Shown here: positions 1-5,155 of the stretch, in pieces | Position numbering within the stretch: the first letter of the stretch is position 1 | How the letters are laid out: every line of letters starts with the position of its first letter | Origin: Tissierellia bacterium | GTDB taxonomy: Bacteria > Bacillota_A > Clostridia > Tissierellales > Peptoniphilaceae | Reading direction: 5' to 3' | Assembly: GCA_012513395.1 (NCBI GenBank) | Contig: JAAZCH010000022.1 | Coordinates: 1 to 5,341, forward strand | DNA: 5,341 nt | The notes under the pieces: generated by a model | Seen by the model: the letters and a program-made list of their open reading frames with translations, nothing else | What the model was told of the DNA's origin: nothing | Database searches by the model: none | Position numbers and translations under genes: made by a program

Positions 1-1
1 T

Positions 2-520
2 ATTTTAATTGCAATGATTTTATTACTTATTACATCCTGTGCAAAAACTGAAAGCAACTACATAAAACCCAAAAAACTGTCCAGCGATGCAAAAAAGATC
101 GTAGAAATACTCAATGACGATTTTTATATGTTCGATTTAAACTTGGACAAGAGTTTTACTTCTTATAAAGTCGATTATTGGTATTATGAGGATGGAACTT
201 GGATGAGAATAGATTTTGTAGCTGGAGAAACTAAATACATAAAGGATACTCTTGGGCTTTTAATTGATAAAAAGAATGTATATTTTTATAAATTCGATGA
301 CCTGAACCATTCTAAATTAGGAAAGCCTAGAGCAGAAAAGCAAGATGTCCAATCGGAATCCACTTTGTTTTTAAACAAAAAAACTCCTATCGTAGCTGGC
401 GAAGATATTGAATTGTTTTCAAAATGTTACTACAATACCTACAATGTAAGTAACTACACTAGCTTTAAAGATGCCCAATGCGACGGTGGATTCGCAATTA
501 CAATTACATTTTCTGAGTAA
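2..520 (+). CDS. Putative lipoprotein of unknown function, 5' end outside the window
   Basis: I do not recognise the family. The first in-window ATG is at position 14, but the frame is open to the window edge and reads ILIAMILLLITSC, the hydrophobic core of a lipoprotein signal peptide ending in a lipobox (I-T-S-C, with Cys nine residues after that ATG). A signal peptide normally begins with a positively charged stretch, so the true start very probably lies upstream and the gene is 5'-partial here. The mature part is about 160 residues, hydrophilic, rich in Lys, Asp, Tyr and Phe, with no further membrane segment, and has two cysteines near the end (in SKCYYN and DAQCDGG) that could form a disulfide. 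The C-terminal third alternates polar and hydrophobic residues, suggesting beta structure. It should be anchored on the outer face of the membrane. It ends in TAA just before a strong terminator and converges on the thiamine operon, so it is probably unrelated to it. The coding frame is sound; the function is unknown. Confidence 0.75.
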   Translation: MLIAMILLLITSCAKTESNYIKPKKLSSDAKKIVEILNDDFYMFDLNLDKSFTSYKVDYWYYEDGTWMRIDFVAGETKYIKDTLGLLIDKKNVYFYKFDDLNHSKLGKPRAEKQDVQSESTLFLNKKTPIVAGEDIELFSKCYYNTYNVSNYTSFKDAQCDGGFAITITFSE

Positions 521-525
521 ATAAT

Positions 526-560
526 AAACCACAACATTCAAGAAATTTGTTGTGGTTTTA
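526..560 (+). terminator. Rho-independent terminator of the lipoprotein gene
   Basis: An 11-bp perfect inverted repeat (526-536 with 548-558, AAACCACAACA / TGTTGTGGTTT) closes an 11-nt loop. It begins five bases after the stop codon, ends in TTTT and is followed by more T-rich sequence up to about 577. On the opposite strand the T tract is weaker, so its main direction is +. Confidence 0.9.
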
Positions 561-601
561 TTGATTTTACTTTTTTAAATATAGCGTTTATTTTTCTACC
601 A

Positions 602-649
602 AAAAGTCGTACATCTTTTGGCAATTTCGCCATTTTTTGTACGACTTTT
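602..649. terminator. Nested hairpin between convergent genes, probable terminator of the thi operon
   Basis: A 12-bp perfect inverted repeat (602-613 AAAAGTCGTACA with 638-649 TGTACGACTTTT) encloses a second stem (619-622 TGGC with 629-632 GCCA, 6-nt loop), with T-rich unpaired segments between the stems. On the - strand it lies about 57 nt beyond the thiZ stop codon and its last arm runs into TTTTT, so it can end the thi operon. On the + strand it ends in TTTT and could back up the preceding terminator. The T tracts are short for an intrinsic terminator, so the direction and strength are inferred. Confidence 0.65.
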
Positions 650-706
650 AGTATATCTCAATATAATTTTAATAAAATGATTGTTGGCAAGACTATATCT
701 CAGAGT

Positions 707-1441
707 CTATATTAGCGCTTTTGAGACTTCTCTTTTGTATTCTAAAAATCTTTCTGAGAGTTTAAAATCTTCATTTCTTTTTCCCATACATTTTATAATT
801 ATCTCTTTATTAATTTTGCCGTTTTTTCCTAAAATATAAATTCTGTCAGACAAAAATATCGCTTCATCTATATCGTGGGTTATAAATATGGCTGATATTT
901 TTAGTTTTTTCATCAAATCTATAAACCAATCGTGCATCCTGGCTTTTGTAATCATATCCAGGGCACTGAAAGGCTCATCCAACAAAATGACTGACTTCTT
1001 GTTTAAATACGTTCTAAGAAGTGCTGCTCTTTGTCTCATTCCACCTGAGAGCTGGCTGGGATATTTATCTTCTGTTCCCTTTAAGCCAAATTCTTCAAAA
1101 TGACTGGAAGCTTCCTCATGGGCTAACTTTTTATCTACTCCACTTATAATTAGGGGCAATGACGTATTGCTTAGGATATTCATATGGGGAAAGAGCAAAT
1201 CTTTTTGTTGCATATAGGCTACTTTCCCTTTATCTCCAGTTACGTCTATGCCATCCAAGATAACTTTTCCCGAGTTAGGTTTTATCCCTCCTGAGATAAT
1301 ATTAAAAATTGTAGACTTGCCAGAGCCTGATACTCCCAGAAGTCCAATTATTTCTCCGTCATTTAAATAAAGACTAATCCCATCTAGCACCTTTTTTTCG
1401 CCGAAGGATTTGTGAATATTTAATAATTCTAATACTTTCAT
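707..1441 (-). CDS. thiZ: ABC transporter ATPase, thiamine-pyrimidine uptake (ThiZ-type)
   Basis: This is the cytoplasmic ATPase that powers the importer made with the two upstream genes. All ABC motifs are present in its 244 residues: Walker A at 36-44 (GVSGSGKST), Q-loop at 78-79, signature LSGGMRQR at 131-138, Walker B VILLDEP at 151-157, D-loop SALD at 159-162 and switch His 189 in ITHD. It belongs to the nitrate/sulfonate/taurine subfamily (SsuB/TauB/ThiZ); sequence alone does not separate these well, so the substrate is assigned from the TPP riboswitch and the ThiY-type binding protein. Its ATG overlaps the stop of the preceding gene (ATGA, 4 nt), and no Shine-Dalgarno sequence is visible upstream, so translation is probably coupled to that gene. 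It is the last gene of the operon, about 57 nt before a hairpin. Length is normal and no key residue is missing. Confidence 0.9.
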   Translation of the reverse strand: MKVLELLNIHKSFGEKKVLDGISLYLNDGEIIGLLGVSGSGKSTIFNIISGGIKPNSGKVILDGIDVTGDKGKVAYMQQKDLLFPHMNILSNTSLPLIISGVDKKLAHEEASSHFEEFGLKGTEDKYPSQLSGGMRQRAALLRTYLNKKSVILLDEPFSALDMITKARMHDWFIDLMKKLKISAIFITHDIDEAIFLSDRIYILGKNGKINKEIIIKCMGKRNEDFKLSERFLEYKREVSKALI

Positions 1442-2433
1442 TTTATAAATTCATTGGTAAAGCCGGCTTCTGGAGATATATCTCCTTCTAACAATTCTTC
1501 ATCATTTAACCATTTATAGAACCTGCCCCATCTTTCTGGATCTATATAGCCCCACGCTACTCCTTCGTCTGTGTATTTATCAGTCATCCATTCTTGGCTC
1601 GCTTTTACCAATTCTTCTCCAAGAGCGTCGTCTGCACTTAAAAGTATCTTCCCAGATTCTTCAGGATTTTCTATCGCAAATTCATAACCCTTTTTTGTAG
1701 CATCTACAAATGCTTGAACTAATTCTGGATCTTCTTCAACTAATTTTTCATTGGTGATTAGTATTGGACTGTAGTAATCAAAAGTAGAATCTATGTCCCT
1801 AAACTCGAAATAATCAGTCTCAAAATCGCGAACTTCTGCAGCTATTCCTGCCCATCCGTAATAAACCCAAACCGCATCTATTTCTTTTGAATCCAGGGCA
1901 GTTATTTCATCTAGTACAGTCGATGGAATCTTAACAACTTTTTCAAAATCGCCACCGTCTTCAGCCATTACAGTTTCTAATATTTTGTGCTCTACAGGCA
2001 AATCCCATGTGGCATACGTCTTTCCTTCTAGCCCAAGGGGTCTATCTATCCCATCTCCTTTTCTAGATAAAATTCCCGAATGATTGTGCTGAAGTATTGC
2101 TGCGATTGCTACAACTGGCATTTTAGAATTTCCACTGATAGCATGGGCTAAATAATCTTGAAAACTAATTCCGAATTGTGCATAATCAGTTCCTACTAAG
2201 GATTCCGCACTCCCCTCTGCTGGTTGAACTACATTTACTTTTAATCCTGCTTCTTCATAGTAACCTTTTTCTATGGCTACATAAATTCCCGTATGATTTG
2301 TATTAGGCGTCCAGTCCAATACAAATGTTATATCCTTTAATTCACCAGGTTTTTCTTCAGTTTTTCCTTTACTCCCACATCCGCTTAAAATTATTGTAAA
2401 AACCAATAACAAAATTATTAATTTATTCTTCAT
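1438..2433 (-). CDS. thiY: Substrate-binding lipoprotein for thiamine pyrimidine precursor (ThiY-type, NMT1/THI5-like)
   Basis: This extracellular receptor of the importer is tethered to the membrane by lipid. The 331-residue product starts with a lipoprotein signal (KNK, hydrophobic 5-16) and a lipobox LSGC with Cys 19. An NMT1/THI5-like fold (PF09084) starts near residue 35. DWTPNTNHTG (40-49) followed by IYVAIEKGYY is the family hallmark, whose Trp/Asn region lines the pyrimidine pocket in known homologues. VWVYYGWAG (188-196) marks the hinge side of domain 2. By homology with Bacillus ThiY the ligand is a formylaminopyrimidine or HMP-type compound; the exact ligand is inferred. AAGGTGG (2444-2450) sits 10 nt before the ATG, and the start overlaps the permease stop by 11 nt. 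The lipoprotein signal and transporter context make the eukaryotic Thi5 enzyme role unlikely. Confidence 0.9.
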   Translation of the reverse strand: MKNKLIILLLVFTIILSGCGSKGKTEEKPGELKDITFVLDWTPNTNHTGIYVAIEKGYYEEAGLKVNVVQPAEGSAESLVGTDYAQFGISFQDYLAHAISGNSKMPVVAIAAILQHNHSGILSRKGDGIDRPLGLEGKTYATWDLPVEHKILETVMAEDGGDFEKVVKIPSTVLDEITALDSKEIDAVWVYYGWAGIAAEVRDFETDYFEFRDIDSTFDYYSPILITNEKLVEEDPELVQAFVDATKKGYEFAIENPEESGKILLSADDALGEELVKASQEWMTDKYTDEGVAWGYIDPERWGRFYKWLNDEELLEGDISPEAGFTNEFIK

Positions 2434-3190
2434 CTATATATTCCCACCTTAATGTCATTCTTCGCAATAAATCTACCAACACAATTAAAACCAAGCTCAA
2501 TAGGGAAATTATAATAATTACTGCAAACATCTTATCAAAAGCATAGGCTTTTTTTACACGAGTCATATAAACTCCCAAACCCCTAAAGCCACCTAGCCAT
2601 TCTGCTATTACAGCTCCCACCACTGAATAAGAAGCTGAAATTTTCAATGCAGAGAAAAAATTTGGCGCGGTCGCAGGAATTTTTAAATATCTAAACATTT
2701 GAAACTCGCTAGCCCCCATGGAATTCAGTAGAGCAACATAGTCCTCATCTATGGATTGAAATCCTTCAAAAACTCCAACTGCAACAGGATAAAAAGTCGT
2801 CAAGACTATCAAAACCACTTTAGGCAATATATCATAACCTAACCACAGTACCAAAAGTGGAGCTATCGCTATCGTTGGTACAGTTTGAGTTAAAATTATT
2901 AAAGGATACATCACTCTTTTTACTCTATCAAATCTTTCCATTAAAATAGCTACTAGGATACCTATAACTATTCCAATAGCTAAACCTATCATAGCTTCAA
3001 ATAACGTCACATAAAGATGTCCCAATAATACTTTATAATCATTTTTAAAAACTTGGAAGATATCTGTAGGGCTGGGCAGAATAAATCTAGAGACTATTTC
3101 CCTCTCCACTACAAATTCCCACGCTCCCAATAATATCGCAAAAATTACTACTGGAAAAATATTATTTATTATACTTCCCAATTTTTTCAT
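2423..3190 (-). CDS. thiX: ABC transporter permease, thiamine-pyrimidine uptake (ThiX-type)
   Basis: This membrane channel of the importer presumably works as a homodimer with ThiZ. The 255-residue product has about six hydrophobic segments (roughly 11-27, 64-86, 95-117, 122-142, 181-198 and 222-240), as usual for the SsuC/TauC/ThiX branch of BPD_transp_1 (PF00528). ILPSPTDIF at 37-45 is typical of that branch. The EAA-like coupling loop that docks on the ATPase is at about 155-180 (LNSMGASEF ... LKIPATAP). The ATG at 3190 is preceded directly by an in-frame TAG, so no longer start is possible. The ribosome binding site AGAGGAG lies 13 nt upstream, a little far, inside the end of the preceding gene, which it overlaps by 29 nt. 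Substrate specificity is inferred from the riboswitch and the ThiY-type partner; taurine or sulfonate transport is the alternative on sequence alone. Confidence 0.88.
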   Translation of the reverse strand: MKKLGSIINNIFPVVIFAILLGAWEFVVEREIVSRFILPSPTDIFQVFKNDYKVLLGHLYVTLFEAMIGLAIGIVIGILVAILMERFDRVKRVMYPLIILTQTVPTIAIAPLLVLWLGYDILPKVVLIVLTTFYPVAVGVFEGFQSIDEDYVALLNSMGASEFQMFRYLKIPATAPNFFSALKISASYSVVGAVIAEWLGGFRGLGVYMTRVKKAYAFDKMFAVIIIISLLSLVLIVLVDLLRRMTLRWEYIDEE

Positions 3191-3455
3191 CTATAGACCA
3201 AAACTCCTCTTCATTTGTAAAGCTAGTTTTAATATATGCGCTGACGCTAGTTACGCCAGCTGCTATCGTAAGCTCGTGAGCTTTTTTGATAATATCCATT
3301 AACTCCTCAAATTCACCTTCCACTGTAGTTTCAAATGGTCCTACGTGATAGGTAAGTCCAGTGGATTTTATATATTCAATTACTCTATCCACAGCTCCAA
3401 AAACTTCATCTCGTTCTACTTTCGGTAGAATTTGTATCGCTATACTTCCTTTCAT
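3162..3455 (-). CDS. Thiamine-binding protein, DUF77/MTH1187 family (PF01910)
   Basis: A 97-residue soluble protein with no signal peptide, so cytoplasmic. The family folds as a ferredoxin-like alpha/beta unit that assembles into oligomers and is related to YkoF, which binds thiamine or HMP. The pattern fits: first strand SIAIQILP (4-11), helix 16-31, then the family core GLTYHVGPFETTVEGEFEEL (33-52), a second helix, and a last strand VSAYIKTS (71-78). It is first in an operon under a TPP riboswitch and is followed by thiXYZ, which supports a thiamine-related ligand; its exact role (carrier, buffer or sensor) is unknown. I chose the ATG at 3455 because AAGGAGAGG (3462-3470) ends 6 nt before it. 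An in-frame TTG at 3479 would add eight residues, but it would place that ribosome binding site inside the coding region and the start next to the terminator. It overlaps thiX by 29 nt. Confidence 0.88.
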   Translation of the reverse strand: MKGSIAIQILPKVERDEVFGAVDRVIEYIKSTGLTYHVGPFETTVEGEFEELMDIIKKAHELTIAAGVTSVSAYIKTSFTNEEEFWSIDEKIGKYNK

Positions 3456-3461
3456 AATATG

Positions 3462-3470
3462 CCTCTCCTT
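3462..3470 (-). promoter_or_regulatory. Ribosome binding site that fixes the start of the thiamine-binding protein
   Basis: AAGGAGAGG on the - strand, 6 nt before the ATG at 3455. It lies just after a short GACCC element (3473-3477) that can pair with the terminator arm; in that pairing the site stays unpaired. Confidence 0.85.
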
Positions 3471-3477
3471 TTGGGTC

Positions 3478-3509
3478 AAAAAAAGACCCTAATAATCGCA
3501 AAGGGTCTT
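3478..3509 (-). terminator. Intrinsic terminator of the TPP riboswitch expression platform
   Basis: On the - strand, AAGACCCT (3509-3502) pairs perfectly with AGGGTCTT (3490-3483) around an 11-nt loop, and seven T follow from 3484 to 3478. It sits between the TPP aptamer and the first gene of the operon, so it is the OFF-state terminator. The sequence GACCCTTT in its first arm also occurs in the aptamer. Confidence 0.9.
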
Positions 3510-3526
3510 GTCATAAGTTAAAATTT

Positions 3527-3604
3527 ATGCTTCCTTACGCCGGAATTACCCGGTTCAAGTTAAAGGGTCGATCTATATCTCTCAGCTAAAAGCCCCCCTA
3601 GCGT
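3527..3604 (-). ncRNA. TPP riboswitch aptamer (THI element)
   Basis: On the - strand the conserved THI-box order is present: GGGG block (within 3594-3600), CTGAGA (3585-3580), ACCC closing P2 (within 3569-3565), a P5 stem CCGG/CCGG around the conserved GGGTAAT-type segment (about 3554-3541), then GGCGTAAGGAAGC (about 3541-3529). P3 is very short (GCT-TTT-AGC). The aptamer binds thiamine pyrophosphate in the nascent RNA. With the terminator 18 nt downstream it should switch off transcription of the uptake operon when TPP is plentiful. Its placement within a few bases of the predicted transcription start is typical. Confidence 0.95.
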
Positions 3605-3611
3605 TAAGATA

Positions 3612-3640
3612 ATTTTACACTAACATAATTTAAAAATCAA
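3612..3640 (-). promoter_or_regulatory. Sigma-A type promoter of the thi operon
   Basis: On the - strand, -35 TTGATT (3640-3635), a 17-bp spacer, and -10 TAAAAT (3617-3612). The predicted start near 3605 falls just before the riboswitch aptamer. No separate operator is visible; control appears to be by the riboswitch. Confidence 0.75.
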
Positions 3641-3699
3641 TCATTTAAAAATCCACCTTTAATAAATTTATTTAATAATGATGAAATTTACTAAATATT

Positions 3700-3728
3700 T
3701 TGACAATTACTACAAATTTTAGTACAAT
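3700..3728 (+). promoter_or_regulatory. Near-consensus sigma-A promoter of the DUF3100-M20 operon
   Basis: TTGACA (3700-3705), a 17-bp spacer and TACAAT (3723-3728), one base from the ideal -10. It predicts a start near 3735 and a leader of about 58 nt. It is divergent from the thi promoter, with about 60 bp of AT-rich sequence between the two -35 boxes (3641-3699) in which I see no clear operator. Confidence 0.85.
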
Positions 3729-3735
3729 TTATCAA

Positions 3736-3780
3736 ACTAGCCAGAGGTTAGTAATTTAATAGTCTTAGAGACTTTTATTT
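3736..3780 (+). promoter_or_regulatory. Leader with two small hairpins before the DUF3100 gene
   Basis: Two stems lie between the predicted transcription start and the ribosome binding site. The first is ACTAGCC (3736-3742) with GGTTAGT (3746-3752): 7 bp including one G-U pair, AGA loop. The second is AGTCT (3761-3765) with AGACT (3769-3773): 5 bp, TAG loop, followed by TTTTATTT. The second resembles a weak terminator. A regulatory role is inferred only from position and shape. Confidence 0.35.
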
Positions 3781-3792
3781 AAGGGGGAATTT

Positions 3793-5139
3793 ATGAACGC
3801 TCGAGGTTTTTTTAGGGACTGGAGAGTCCATGTACTTTGTCTGATTTTGGTTATAATAGCTGAAATGATTGGAATCATACCTATTAAATGGGGAATGGTT
3901 TCATTCGCATTATTACCTATGCTATTTGCACTTATTTTAGGTATTTTTGTATCAAAATTAGGTTACAACAAAGTGGTTACAGATGCTGATATGGAACAAG
4001 CTTCTTCGTATATCGGTATTTCTGTTATGTACTTAATCGCATTTATGTCTAGTTCTATCGGTCCTAACTTAGACACTATTTTAAACGCAGGACCTGCACT
4101 TATTTTACAAGAATTTGGTAACTTAGGTACGATTTTCTTATCCATGCCTATTGCAATGTTATTTTTCAAAATGGATAGAACTGCTATCGGTAGTGCATTT
4201 TCCAACTCTAGGGAAGGATCCCTTGCTATTGTAGGAACTATGTATGGACTGGATAGCCCTGAAGGTAGAGGCGTTATGGGTTCTTATATCACTGGAACAT
4301 TACTGGGAACTATTTTCTGTGGAATTTTAGCTTCTCTATTAGCTAATGTAACTTGGTTTTCTCCTGAATCTTTGGCTATGGCTGCGGGAACTGGTTCTGC
4401 ATCTATGATGAGTGCTGCAATCGCACCTCTTGTGGAGCAGTTTCCTGAAAAAGCTGACGAGCTTATGTCATATGCTGCAACTAGCCAGGTTTTAACTTCC
4501 GCAGATGGAATGTATGTGTCAATCTTCTTAGCAATCCCTCTTACAGAATGGTTGTATAAGAAATTTAAAGGAAAAGAATTTTACGAAAAAGAAAAAGCTG
4601 AAGTAGATGCCCAAAGAAAAATAGAACAAGTTAACATAACTGAAGAAGGAGAAATTAAAGCAGCTAATCCTTGGCCAATAAGATTAAAAGTTTTATTTTA
4701 CTCAGGAATCTTCGCTATGGTAGCTATGTATATTGCAAGTGCGAAAAAAGGAACTCCACTGTTTCCACAAGACACTTTACCTGGAATGCTTTGGTTATTT
4801 GGGATAGTAGTAGTGGGCACAATAGTAGGAGACTTCGTACAAAAATTAGGGCTTAATCTTCCTACAGTATTATTTATCGCATTAATAGCTAGTATAGCAA
4901 GTGTACCAGGACTTTGGCCAGGAGCTGAAAGTTATTTGGAATCCATGAAAAATATTTCACTTCTACCACTTTGTACGCCGATATTAGCTTACGCTGGTAT
5001 TTCAACTGGAAAAGATGTGGACGCCTTTAGAAAACAAGGTTTTAAAATAATCATGGTAACACTTTGTGCTTTAGCTGGAACTTATGTGGGATCAGCAGTT
5101 ATTGCAAATGTAGTATTGAAAGTTACAGGAGCGCTATAA
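3793..5139 (+). CDS. DUF3100 family multi-pass membrane protein, putative transporter
   Basis: I recognise this 448-residue protein as DUF3100 (PF11299), a family without a defined substrate. It has about eleven hydrophobic segments (approximately 12-29, 36-53, 74-92, 102-124, 160-185, 236-253, 297-315, 331-347, 355-371, 388-402 and 417-441). A highly charged loop at 254-292, probably cytoplasmic, splits it into a long and a short half. Gly/Ser-rich stretches that could line a substrate path include SNSREGSLAIVGT (137-149), AAGTGSASMMSAA (197-209) and AYAGISTGKDVDAF (399-412). The segment around 81-116 resembles 397-432, suggesting an internal duplication. AAGGGGG (3781-3787) stands 5 nt before the ATG, and a near-consensus promoter lies upstream. 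A gene for an M20 amidohydrolase follows after 16 bp, so it probably imports the substrate, or exports the product, of that enzyme. Family assignment is fairly firm; transport activity and substrate are inferred. Confidence 0.85.
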   Translation: MNARGFFRDWRVHVLCLILVIIAEMIGIIPIKWGMVSFALLPMLFALILGIFVSKLGYNKVVTDADMEQASSYIGISVMYLIAFMSSSIGPNLDTILNAGPALILQEFGNLGTIFLSMPIAMLFFKMDRTAIGSAFSNSREGSLAIVGTMYGLDSPEGRGVMGSYITGTLLGTIFCGILASLLANVTWFSPESLAMAAGTGSASMMSAAIAPLVEQFPEKADELMSYAATSQVLTSADGMYVSIFLAIPLTEWLYKKFKGKEFYEKEKAEVDAQRKIEQVNITEEGEIKAANPWPIRLKVLFYSGIFAMVAMYIASAKKGTPLFPQDTLPGMLWLFGIVVVGTIVGDFVQKLGLNLPTVLFIALIASIASVPGLWPGAESYLESMKNISLLPLCTPILAYAGISTGKDVDAFRKQGFKIIMVTLCALAGTYVGSAVIANVVLKVTGAL

Positions 5140-5145
5140 TACAAG

Positions 5146-5151
5146 AGGAGG
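5146..5151 (+). promoter_or_regulatory. Ribosome binding site of the M20 hydrolase gene
   Basis: AGGAGG lies four bases before the ATG at 5156, in the 16-bp gap after the DUF3100 stop codon. With no terminator or promoter between the genes, it supports cotranscription. Confidence 0.85.
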
Positions 5152-5155
5152 ATTC

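Noticed and set aside
691..708. Short inverted repeat AGACT/AGTCT at the thiZ stop codon
   Set aside because: Only 5 bp without a T tract; too weak to call a terminator next to the much stronger hairpin at 602-649.
888..1103. Open frame of 71 codons on the + strand
   Set aside because: It lies wholly inside thiZ on the other strand, which carries all ABC motifs; the frame has no ribosome binding site and no recognisable protein.
1438..2433. NMT1/THI5-like protein as an HMP-P synthase, as in yeast
   Set aside because: The protein has a lipoprotein signal peptide and lies between a permease and an ATPase gene, which fits a transporter receptor.
707..3190. Taurine, sulfonate or nitrate ABC importer
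   Set aside because: The permease and ATPase would allow it, but the TPP riboswitch, the thiamine-binding protein and the DWTPNTNHTG motif of the receptor favour a thiamine precursor.
3456..3479. TTG start at 3479 for the thiamine-binding protein
   Set aside because: It would translate the ribosome binding site AAGGAGAGG itself and has no site of its own upstream, only the riboswitch T tract. The ATG at 3455 has ideal spacing and gives the family's usual N-terminus.
3963..4205. Open frame of 80 codons on the - strand
   Set aside because: It is antisense to the DUF3100 coding region and is explained by its codon pattern; no ribosome binding site or family signal.
4671..4856. Open frame of 61 codons on the + strand
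   Set aside because: It is an out-of-frame shadow inside the DUF3100 gene with an unlikely composition.
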